Below, piece after piece: positions 1-4,407 of a stretch of 7,127 nt of DNA. Made by a program: the position numbers and the translations under genes. The DNA comes from Kiritimatiellia bacterium (GTDB taxonomy: Bacteria; Verrucomicrobiota; Kiritimatiellia; RFP12; UBA1067). Numbering within the stretch: position 1 is the first letter of the stretch; each line of letters opens with the position of its first letter. The stretch is from positions 1 through 7,127 of the forward strand of contig JAEDMC010000153.1 in the NCBI GenBank assembly GCA_016303225.1, written 5' to 3'. Below the pieces are notes generated by a model. The model ran no database searches, was not told the origin of the DNA, and saw nothing but the letters and a program-made list of their open reading frames with translations.

Positions 1-304
1 CGCGAATCAGCACCGCTTCGGGATAATCCTTCGGCCCAGTAACGACATTGAGGAGGTTGTGCATGCCATAGCAAAGGTAAATGTAGGCGATGCCACCCGG
101 CTCGTACATCGGCGCATTGCGCTCCGTCTTGCCGCAATGCGCGTGACAGGCGGTGTCGCTCTCGCCGCAGTAGGCCTCGGTCTCGACAATACGCGCCTTG
201 AGAACACTACCGTCCTGCAAACGACGACAAAGCCATTTCCCCAGCAGAAATTTCGCCGCCATGACGGCGTCAACCGCGTAATCTGCCGCCGAGAGCCGCT
301 TCAC
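1..304 (-). CDS. mpg: 3-methyladenine DNA glycosylase (AAG/MPG family), 3' part outside window
   Basis: Removes alkylated purines such as 3-methyladenine, and in some members hypoxanthine, from DNA by cleaving the N-glycosidic bond, starting base excision repair. 101 codons are visible before the window edge; the family is usually about 190-230 residues, so roughly half is present. Seen: LLGKWLCRR (about 20-28), RIVETEAYCGESD (38-50) with the presumed catalytic Glu41, the conserved H-x-x-x-G-x-T-x-R-N stretch (about 56-63), YIYLCYGMHNLLNVVTG (74-90) and a terminal AVLIR. The start is a GTG at 304-302 that overlaps the vsr stop as GTGA, with AGAGG about 7 nt upstream inside vsr. The first M in frame (residue 15) is an alternative, but starting there would trim the segment before LLGK. 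The overlap indicates co-transcription and translational coupling with vsr. Family assignment is firm; the lesion range is inferred from the family. Confidence 0.93.
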   Translation of the reverse strand, partial: MKRLSAADYAVDAVMAAKFLLGKWLCRRLQDGSVLKARIVETEAYCGESDTACHAHCGKTERNAPMYEPGGIAYIYLCYGMHNLLNVVTGPKDYPEAVLIR

Positions 305-783
305 TTGCCGTCCTCTGGCTTCTGCTCTTTTATCGTTTTCAGCCACTTGCCGACTTTCTCAAAGGTCTTCTCGCGCGCGGCCACCGTCTTGAGCGCACAC
401 TCCCAGATGACGATGACGTTCCAGCCCTGCTCGGACCAGAGCCGCTCGTGCTCCTGGTCGCGCTGGACGTTGCGGCGGAACTTCGCGTTCCAGAACGCAC
501 TGTTGGTCTTGGGCGCGGTCGCCTGCGGACACTCGGCAGTCTGCACGAGCTTGCGTCCGTCCCACTCCCAGCCGTGATGATGCCAGAAGCAGCCACGAAT
601 CTCAATAAGCGTCTTCAGCCGCGGCAGAACGACGTCGGGATGCCCCACGACGCGCTTGTCGCAGACGCGAAAACGATAGCCGTTCGCAAAGAGCCACTTG
701 CGGACGACGATCTCCGGCAACGTGTCGCGCGAGTGAATCGCGGACATGATCTTCGAGCGTTGTTCTGGGGTAAACTTATCCAT
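301..783 (-). CDS. vsr: Very short patch repair endonuclease Vsr
   Basis: Vsr nicks DNA 5' of the T in T:G mismatches that arise from deamination of 5-methylcytosine. The 160-residue product opens with MDKFTPEQRSKIMSAIHSRDT, the usual N-terminus of the family. With this start it shows VGHPDVVLP with the metal-binding Asp50, RGCFWHHHG (64-71) with catalytic and zinc-site His/Cys, a Cys at 85, then FW-x-x-K-x-x-x-N-x-x-RD (about 97-109) and GWNVIVIWECAL (120-131) with a further zinc-type Cys. The stretch between the FWHHHG motif and Cys85 is about ten residues longer than in E. coli Vsr. The reading frame is also open from a TTG at 795, but that codon abuts the G-rich stretch GGGGGAG, and the ATG at 783 matches the family N-terminus, so the ATG is preferred. 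No cytosine-C5 methyltransferase, the usual partner, is in the window. The stop overlaps the following glycosylase start by 4 bp. Confidence 0.95.
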   Translation of the reverse strand: MDKFTPEQRSKIMSAIHSRDTLPEIVVRKWLFANGYRFRVCDKRVVGHPDVVLPRLKTLIEIRGCFWHHHGWEWDGRKLVQTAECPQATAPKTNSAFWNAKFRRNVQRDQEHERLWSEQGWNVIVIWECALKTVAAREKTFEKVGKWLKTIKEQKPEDGK

Positions 784-803
784 CGCTTGTACCAACTCCC
801 CCT

Positions 804-812
804 ATTATACCA
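804..812 (-). promoter_or_regulatory. Extended -10 promoter for vsr-mpg
   Basis: TGGTATAAT on the minus strand is a perfect TATAAT with the TGn extension. No convincing -35 box lies 16-18 bp upstream, which is normal for extended -10 promoters. The predicted start of transcription is near 797, leaving only about 14 nt before the vsr ATG. Assignment is by motif only. Confidence 0.5.
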
Positions 813-873
813 CGAACTGGCCTTGCGTTAGGGAAGACCATGTAGACGCCAGAATCAACCACGCCCTCAACGG

Positions 874-892
874 GAAGCGGATTAAACGCTTC
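874..892. repeat. Small inverted repeat (hairpin)
   Basis: GAAGCG (874-879) and CGCTTC (887-892) form a 6-bp stem around a 7-nt loop. It lies directly after the stop of the candidate small ORF at 894-965 on the minus strand. No T-tract follows on that strand, so it does not look like a normal intrinsic terminator. It may be chance. Confidence 0.3.
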
Positions 893-893
893 T

Positions 894-965
894 TCACTCT
901 TTCGGACAAACAATGCCAAGATTCATCGAAACCGAACGATAGACCCTGAAATGCGGCACCCGCAT
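894..965 (-). CDS. Candidate small ORF, 23 codons, function unknown
   Basis: An ATG at 965-963 (GTG immediately before it) is preceded by AAAAGGAG at 983-976, a strong Shine-Dalgarno 7 nt from the GTG and 10 nt from the ATG. The product begins MRVPHFRVYRSV, contains one Cys and ends IVCPKE. I recognise no family. It lies about 80 bp upstream of the vsr promoter on the same strand and downstream of the rubredoxin terminator. A 6-bp hairpin follows its stop. The rest of 813-1010 shows no other convincing gene. The call rests on the ribosome site alone and could be coincidence. Confidence 0.25.
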   Translation of the reverse strand: MRVPHFRVYRSVSMNLGIVCPKE

Positions 966-1011
966 CACGTTTAGTCTCCTTTTGACATGAGCCTACCACA
1001 AAACAGTCCGG

Positions 1012-1054
1012 AAAAGAGCGACGGGACGCGACTTTTTCGCCGCGCCCCGTCGCT
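1012..1054 (-). terminator. Rho-independent terminator after rubredoxin
   Basis: The arms 1017-1030 and 1041-1054 are complementary over 13 of 14 positions (AGCGACGGGACGCG against CGCGCCCCGTCGCT) around a 10-nt loop. Read on the minus strand, the GC-rich stem is followed by CTCTTTTCC. It begins 17 bp past the rubredoxin stop, the expected place for the end of that transcript. Confidence 0.75.
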
Positions 1055-1070
1055 TGAGTCTCAGACCTGC

Positions 1071-1220
1071 TCAGTTGTAGGCCGGCTCAAAGTCGTTCTT
1101 GCCGACGCCGCAGAGCGGACAATGCCAGTCCGCCGGCAGGTCTTCGAACGCCACATTGTTGTTCTCCGCCGGATCGTAGATCCAGCCGCAGATCTTGCAC
1201 ACGTACTTTGTCTTGTTCAT
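1071..1220 (-). CDS. rub: Rubredoxin, short-loop type (49 aa)
   Basis: A small cytoplasmic electron carrier with one Fe(Cys)4 centre; in anaerobes it passes electrons to superoxide reductase, rubrerythrin or related oxygen-defence enzymes. It starts MNKTKYVCKICGWIYDPAE, followed by FEDLPADWHCPLCGVGKNDFEP. The four iron ligands are Cys8, Cys11, Cys34 and Cys37. Between YDPAE and FEDLP there are only five residues (NNNVA), where standard 52-54-residue rubredoxins have about twelve, so this is the shortened-loop form known from some Desulfovibrio. The ATG at 1220 has AAAGGAAGG about 5 nt upstream. The gene lies 19 bp after a superoxide reductase remnant, matching the common SOR-rubredoxin order, and is followed by a strong terminator. 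It was missed as a long ORF because of its size. Identity is clear; the present electron partner is unknown since the neighbouring SOR is broken. Confidence 0.95.
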   Translation of the reverse strand: MNKTKYVCKICGWIYDPAENNNVAFEDLPADWHCPLCGVGKNDFEPAYN

Positions 1221-1239
1221 ATCACACCTTCCTTTCTCT

Positions 1240-1317
1240 TCAGGCCTTCCACAGGCTATGCAGGTTGCAGTATTCGTAAACGGACTTCACCTTGTCACAC
1301 GGCACGAGCGCAAAAGT
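1240..1317 (-). pseudogene. Superoxide reductase (desulfoferrodoxin) C-terminal remnant
   Basis: The last ~25 codons of a superoxide reductase are preserved in frame up to a stop at 1242-1240: TFAL, then CDKV, then YEYCNLHSLWKA. The YCNLH motif carries the Cys and His that ligate the catalytic iron in this family. Upstream, the frame stays open to a stop at 1449-1447 but has no ATG and no resemblance to SOR; the His-rich part with the other iron ligands is absent from 1318-1550 in the frames I read. A functional enzyme is therefore not possible. Its position 19 bp before rubredoxin is that of rbo in rbo-rub operons. The break falls at an imperfectly explained hairpin (ACGAGCG/CGCTCGT, 1304-1324). 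Alternative: a short translated peptide, which I consider unlikely without a start. Confidence 0.75.
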
Positions 1318-1341
1318 CGCTCGTTTCGTTTGACGCCCTAT

Positions 1342-1370
1342 ATTATACACTATTTCGCTTCCGCTGTATG
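1342..1370 (-). promoter_or_regulatory. Putative promoter for SOR remnant and rubredoxin
   Basis: A perfect -10 box TATAAT (1347-1342) lies 17 bp from CATACA (1370-1365), which matches the -35 consensus TTGACA only in its last three bases. A transcript from about 1335 would carry the SOR remnant as a leader of about 115 nt before the rubredoxin ATG. The intergenic stretch 1371-1467 beyond it shows nothing I can name apart from AT-rich DNA. Confidence 0.4.
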
Positions 1371-1467
1371 TTGGAAATGCAACGAAAGCGGGAAAGTTCC
1401 AACAGCCACGCCTCACCTTGCTATTGCGACACTTTTGCGCATTATGTCACAATAACGCAGCAGAATA

Positions 1468-1476
1468 TGCTATACT
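1468..1476 (+). promoter_or_regulatory. Extended -10 promoter for leader ORF and hemolysin III gene
   Basis: TGCTATACT is a TGn-extended -10 box with 5 of 6 matches. No good -35 is visible. Transcription would start near 1483, about 24 nt before the leader ORF and its AAGGA ribosome site. Confidence 0.4.
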
Positions 1477-1506
1477 CTCACTATCTCATATCTAACAAGG
1501 AACAAC

Positions 1507-1548
1507 ATGGTGAAAGATATGGACATAAAGGGCATCGACTCAAGATGA
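1507..1548 (+). CDS. Leader peptide overlapping hemolysin III start (13 aa)
   Basis: The short ORF encodes MVKDMDIKGIDSR. Its ATG has AAGGA at 1497-1501, 5 nt upstream, the best ribosome site in this stretch. Its stop TGA (1546-1548) overlaps the ATG of the following membrane protein (1545-1547) as ATGA, the classic arrangement for translational coupling. The hemolysin III ATG itself has only AAAGGG about 12 nt upstream, so ribosomes finishing the leader could supply its initiation. The peptide resembles nothing I know and shows no run of one amino acid of the kind used in attenuation. Expression is inferred, not shown. Confidence 0.5.
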   Translation: MVKDMDIKGIDSR

Positions 1549-2201
1549 AAAATAAACGTCCGCAGACAACCGGCGAAGAGATCGCCAATATGGTGACGCA
1601 CGTCATTGGCTCGCACCTTGGAGCGGCAATGCTGACTTTACTCGTTTGGCAAGGATTTTCAAGCGGAAACCTAATCGCATGGAAAGTAACAAGCGCGGCA
1701 GTTTTCGGGGCAAGCGTGATTCTCCTTTACGCCGTCTCGTCGACTTATCATGCCGTTTCGTATGCGCCCGCCAAACGCATCCTGCATATTCTGGACCACA
1801 TGGCGATCTTCTTCTTGATTGCAGGCAGCTACACTCCATTCTGCCTTGTGTCGCTTCGTCCGGAGCATCCCGCATTGGCGTGGTCCATCTTCGGGATCGA
1901 ATGGGGCCTCACCTTGGTCGGAGTGGCCTTCAAGATTCTGACGACGGGCCGCTACCGCTTCGTCTCGACGTTTTCATACATCATCATGGGCTGGGTGGCA
2001 ATCCTTGCGATAATCCCTTTGGCCCATGCGCTTCAAGATCTAGGAACGATGTGGCTGGTGCTGGGCGGAGGACTTTACACGCTCGGCTGCGTCTTCTACC
2101 TCTGGAAATCCCTGCCCTATTCGCACATGGTCTGGCACCTTTTCGTCCTGGCCGGCACGATTTGCCACTTCTTCTGCCTGCTCTGGCACGTCATGGCATA
2201 G
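1545..2201 (+). CDS. Hemolysin III / PAQR family integral membrane protein
   Basis: A 218-residue, seven-helix membrane protein of the hemolysin III branch (COG1272-like) of the PAQR superfamily, to which eukaryotic adiponectin receptors also belong. Seen: EEIANMVTHVIGSHLGA (11-27), SSTYHAV (65-71), HILDHMAIFFLIAGSYTPF (81-99) and SHMVWHLFVLAG (193-204). Asp84, His69, His194 and His198 correspond to conserved family positions; the His residues form the zinc site seen in PAQR structures. Hydrophobic segments lie roughly at 24-37, 46-64, 84-104, 111-130, 143-162, 168-186 and 196-216. Length matches the usual 200-220. The frame is open far upstream of 1545, but that part is antisense to rubredoxin and is not coding; the ATG at 1545 puts the protein start where the family begins. 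Function in bacteria is poorly defined: hydrolase activity is suspected, and the hemolysin label is historical. Confidence 0.92.
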   Translation: MKNKRPQTTGEEIANMVTHVIGSHLGAAMLTLLVWQGFSSGNLIAWKVTSAAVFGASVILLYAVSSTYHAVSYAPAKRILHILDHMAIFFLIAGSYTPFCLVSLRPEHPALAWSIFGIEWGLTLVGVAFKILTTGRYRFVSTFSYIIMGWVAILAIIPLAHALQDLGTMWLVLGGGLYTLGCVFYLWKSLPYSHMVWHLFVLAGTICHFFCLLWHVMA

Positions 2202-2227
2202 TCAATGGACCTCGCCCTCGCGAACTC

Positions 2228-2479
2228 CTACGGATTGCGCTGTTTGATCTTTTGGTGTTGCCGACAAAGCTTCCCGCCCGAAATCGAATTGCGCTTGCAA
2301 CGGTTGCCAGACTTCGTGACGGCTTCGCACTGATGTCTCAACTGCTTGTCCGCCGCAGCATTGGCGAAGGTTGATTTCACTGCTGGCGCGTTTGTCGCCA
2401 CAGTGACGGACACCACGCCTGGAACGGCGTTAGTGACCGCAGGCACAGCAATGCAGGAAAGCGCCACTGATAGCGGCAA
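2228..2479 (-). CDS. Small CxxxTxxGxxC...CxxH protein, start doubtful
   Basis: The C-terminal half contains HQCEAVTKSGNRCKRNSISG, then GGKLCRQHQKIKQ. This C-x-A-x-T-x-x-G-x-x-C-(x)n-C-x-x-H pattern occurs in many small bacterial proteins of unknown function (DUF5763-like) and probably binds a metal. The N-terminal part (LSVALSCIAVPAV, then Ala/Val-rich to about residue 45) resembles a secretion signal followed by a linker. The only in-frame start is a TTG at 2479 with no clear ribosome site, and an in-frame stop lies three codons further upstream. The TTG falls exactly at the point where the RhuM-like fragment breaks off, so the true 5' end may have been lost. It is convergent with the hemolysin III gene, with a 26-bp gap and no evident terminator between them. 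Could be an intact short gene or a truncated remnant. Confidence 0.4.
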   Translation of the reverse strand: MPLSVALSCIAVPAVTNAVPGVVSVTVATNAPAVKSTFANAAADKQLRHQCEAVTKSGNRCKRNSISGGKLCRQHQKIKQRNP

Positions 2480-2480
2480 A

Positions 2481-2603
2481 AGACTTCACGCGGTAGCCGA
2501 CTGAAATGACGACATCAAGATTATAAAGCGCAACCGGTCTGCCACCAACTTCAGAGGTTTTATGCAAAATTTGCATAAAACCCTCTTTCGGCAATTCTCC
2601 TTC
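2481..2603 (-). pseudogene. RhuM-family protein internal fragment
   Basis: In the frame that differs from the ORF6N gene, the DNA encodes EGELPKEGFMQILHKTSEV then ALYNLDVVISVGYRVKS, a hallmark of RhuM-type virulence/phage-associated proteins. The family normally continues with an RG..FR.WA segment; here it changes abruptly to unrelated sequence at about 2480 and stops at 2430. The left boundary is uncertain and may extend to about 2630. No full-length gene is possible, so this is an internal remnant of about 41 codons overlapped by the 3' end of the ORF6N gene. Confidence 0.65.
2556..2582. repeat. 27-bp perfect palindrome with 1-nt centre
   Basis: The arms GGTTTTATGCAAA (2556-2568) and TTTGCATAAAACC (2570-2582) are perfectly complementary around A2569. 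Pairing can extend three more bases (AGA with TCT) if one C is bulged. It covers the stop codon of the ORF6N gene and lies within the RhuM fragment. No T-tract follows on the minus strand, so it is a poor intrinsic terminator; a protein-binding site or a recombination site are alternatives. Confidence 0.6.
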
Positions 2604-3546
2604 CTTTTGTCGCGCCTTTCTTGTATGCATTCGTAACGGTAGTTGCCTTGCGGATGGAGGCAAGCAGACCGGGAACCATCTCCGCGCCTAGCTTCGCGGC
2701 GGCGAAAGTCAGGCGACCGGCGTCCTTGAGGGATGCACCAGACCAGTAGATCTCCTTCTGATCTGCAATGATGAAGCGGTCGTGGCAGATGCCGCAGATG
2801 GTCTTCGTAAAATTGCCGCATTGCTTGGCAAAGGCCTCAAAATCTGACTCGGCGAGCTCGCCGTTGGAATGCGTGACGAGTTCAACCTTCACGCAGCGTC
2901 CGCGCTTTGCGAGCATGTCGAGCGTCGCCACGCCCGGATAGGCGTCAATGACAATCAACTCCTTCCTCGCACGGCGGATGAACTTGATCAAGAGAGACTT
3001 CGCATCCCAGAACTTGCCCTGGTAGAAGATTTGCGCCAGCGGTATGTCTCCTTCGCACATCTTCGTGTGAATCTCCTCGAATCGCCGCTCGTTGCGCTCT
3101 TGGTCTACGATCTGCCGCCGTTCATTGGCCTCAACCCGCGCAGCAAGATTCTCAAACGTCAGGCTTCTCTCCGGCAACGCCTTCCGCATTGCCACAAACT
3201 CCTTGATGATGCGAATGCTTTCGCGAACGGCAATATCGCTCTTGAGAACAGCAGACAGCATGGCCACGCCTTGCTCGGTAAATGCGGTCATCGCCACGGA
3301 GGAATGTTTCATCGTCTTGAACCGGTCGCAATTTGCGACCAGTTCAATCATCTCATCCTTCGTGAGCTGAAACATGAACTCATCAGGGAATCGCTCGATG
3401 TTTCGTCGCACCTGCTCATTAAGCCGTTTTGTCAAAACCTGGTAGATTGCCGCTAGGTCACGGTCAAGCATCACCTGCCGCCCGCGGATTTCGTAAATCA
3501 GCGGGCGGATATCCATCGGCACGATGTCAGTAGTCGTCTCAAGCAT
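2560..3546 (-). CDS. ORF6N domain protein with C-terminal PLD-like domain
   Basis: A 328-residue protein. Residues about 12-105 form an ORF6N domain (IRPLIYEIRGRQVMLDRDLA, VRRNIERFPDEFMFQLT, then AFTEQGVAMLSAVLKS), found in phage antirepressor-like and accessory proteins and thought to bind DNA. About 130-165 is charged and likely coiled coil. About 173-298 is a PLD-like domain: FYQGKFWDAKSLL, ELIVIDAYPG, then HDRFIIADQKEIYWSGASLKD with His255 and Asp256. Only one such His motif is present, so nuclease activity is doubtful. The start at 3546 has AAGGAG 9 nt upstream; an ATG at 3564 is in frame but overlaps that ribosome site. A 15-bp palindrome covers the upstream edge. The last ~20 residues (KKGATKGRRIAERGFYANFA) lie past the usual domain end and are read out of frame from RhuM-derived DNA, so the native C-terminus was altered. 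Role unknown; association with mobile regions is typical. Confidence 0.88.
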   Translation of the reverse strand: MLETTTDIVPMDIRPLIYEIRGRQVMLDRDLAAIYQVLTKRLNEQVRRNIERFPDEFMFQLTKDEMIELVANCDRFKTMKHSSVAMTAFTEQGVAMLSAVLKSDIAVRESIRIIKEFVAMRKALPERSLTFENLAARVEANERRQIVDQERNERRFEEIHTKMCEGDIPLAQIFYQGKFWDAKSLLIKFIRRARKELIVIDAYPGVATLDMLAKRGRCVKVELVTHSNGELAESDFEAFAKQCGNFTKTICGICHDRFIIADQKEIYWSGASLKDAGRLTFAAAKLGAEMVPGLLASIRKATTVTNAYKKGATKGRRIAERGFYANFA

Positions 3547-3559
3547 TGCCGAATTCTCC

Positions 3560-3574
3560 TTCATCTAAGATGAA
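3560..3574. promoter_or_regulatory. 15-bp palindrome at the ORF6N start, possible operator
   Basis: TTCATCT-A-AGATGAA is a perfect inverted repeat. It overlaps the first bases of the ribosome-binding site of the ORF6N gene and is flanked on both sides by GAATTCTC (3551-3558 and 3572-3579). A DNA-binding ORF6N product could use it for autoregulation, but this is inference. No convincing promoter was found in the 63-bp gap to the RecQ-like ORF. Confidence 0.35.
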
Positions 3575-3609
3575 TTCTCAATTAGTCATCGTCATCCGCA
3601 AACAGTCTC

Positions 3610-4365
3610 TTAACCCGCCAGCCGAGCGTCGCGACGCTGAACGGCGAATGAGAAATCGCTTTGCCGCGTGACAGCATCTGCAACGAGATCCGGCGCGATG
3701 CGTCCAGCGTGAATGGCGGCGTCAAGTCGTTTGCCCGACGGGACTCCGACCTTGTTGAGGATCGGCGCGAGACGGCGGCTTTCATCTTGAATCTTCAGAT
3801 AACACCGCAGCAAATCTTCCATGTCAACGGCAGGCGTCGCCGTGGCCGTGAGCGCCACCACGCGCACCTCTCCAAGTGTACGGACGAGATTTCCAAGCTC
3901 AAGGTAGTCGGGACGAAAATCATGTCCCCACCGGCTGATGCAGTGCGCTTCGTCTATCGCCACCATTGATAAGTTCGTTTGCGCCAACGCCGCACGAAAC
4001 GCGGAGTTGCGAAATCTCTCAGGAGCAACGTAGACGAGCTTATACACGCCATCTCTCATGCCCTTCAGCCGTTTTTCCATCTCGCCGCGCCCAACGGTCG
4101 AGTTGATCAGCGTGACAGCGACGCCCTTTCGTTCCAGCGAATCGACCTGGTCCTTCATGAGCGCAATAAGCGGCGAGACGACCAGCGTCGTCCCCGGGAG
4201 CAGCAGAGCCGCAACCTGATAGCAAAGCGACTTGCCGGCACCCGTCGGCATCACGACGACAGCATCGTCGCCCCGCAGCACCGCCTCGATCGGCGCTCGC
4301 TGTCCCTCGCGAAAGTCCGCATGGCCAAACCGCGCCAACACCTCGTTCATCTGACTCTGTTCCAT
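3610..4365 (-). CDS. RecQ-like helicase, truncated to first RecA domain
   Basis: A 251-residue ORF whose first ~190 residues are a RecQ helicase N-terminal domain: motif 0 FREGQ (18-22), Walker A MPTGAGKSLCYQ (39-50), motif Ia SPLIALMKDQV (64-74), YVAPERF (112-118), DEAH with the aromatic-rich loop CISRWGHDFRPDY (142-154), and TATATPAVDMEDLLR (173-187). Real RecQ proteins continue with a second RecA domain (motifs IV-VI), a zinc/RQC region and often HRDC, about 500-700 residues in all. Here similarity stops near residue 193 and an unrelated tail follows (VGVPSGKRLDAAIHAGRI, then a stop). Without motifs IV-VI it should not unwind DNA. The ATG at 4365 has AGGAG 4-5 nt upstream. It lies 42 bp after the SF1 helicase stop and is probably co-transcribed. 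In the +1 frame the same DNA ends in GWRVKRLFADDDD, so a late frameshift or deletion junction is possible. Likely a decayed gene, though the ORF itself is intact. Confidence 0.85.
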   Translation of the reverse strand: MEQSQMNEVLARFGHADFREGQRAPIEAVLRGDDAVVVMPTGAGKSLCYQVAALLLPGTTLVVSPLIALMKDQVDSLERKGVAVTLINSTVGRGEMEKRLKGMRDGVYKLVYVAPERFRNSAFRAALAQTNLSMVAIDEAHCISRWGHDFRPDYLELGNLVRTLGEVRVVALTATATPAVDMEDLLRCYLKIQDESRRLAPILNKVGVPSGKRLDAAIHAGRIAPDLVADAVTRQSDFSFAVQRRDARLAG

Positions 4366-4407
4366 TTTTCTCCTTTCTGTCTTTTCGATGGTGAAACATT
4401 TTGTTCG

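Noticed and set aside
805..999. Minus-strand 64-codon frame between vsr and the rubredoxin terminator
   Set aside because: Starts at GTG without a ribosome site, has no recognisable features and overlaps the better-supported 23-codon ORF in another frame.
1308..1440. GCGCAAAAGT (1308-1317) and its inverted copy ACTTTTGCGC (1431-1440) as possible ends of a small mobile element
   Set aside because: Only 10 bp match, there are no target-site duplications, and the 113 bp between them carry the rubredoxin promoter; chance is the simpler reading.
987..1544. Open plus-strand frame continuous with the hemolysin III gene, which would add up to 186 N-terminal residues
   Set aside because: It runs antisense through rubredoxin and its terminator, has no domain signal, and the hemolysin III family begins at the ATG at 1545.
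2869..3456. Plus-strand 195-codon open frame opposite the ORF6N gene
   Set aside because: It is the antisense of a gene with clear domain motifs, shows no ribosome site and no recognisable domain.
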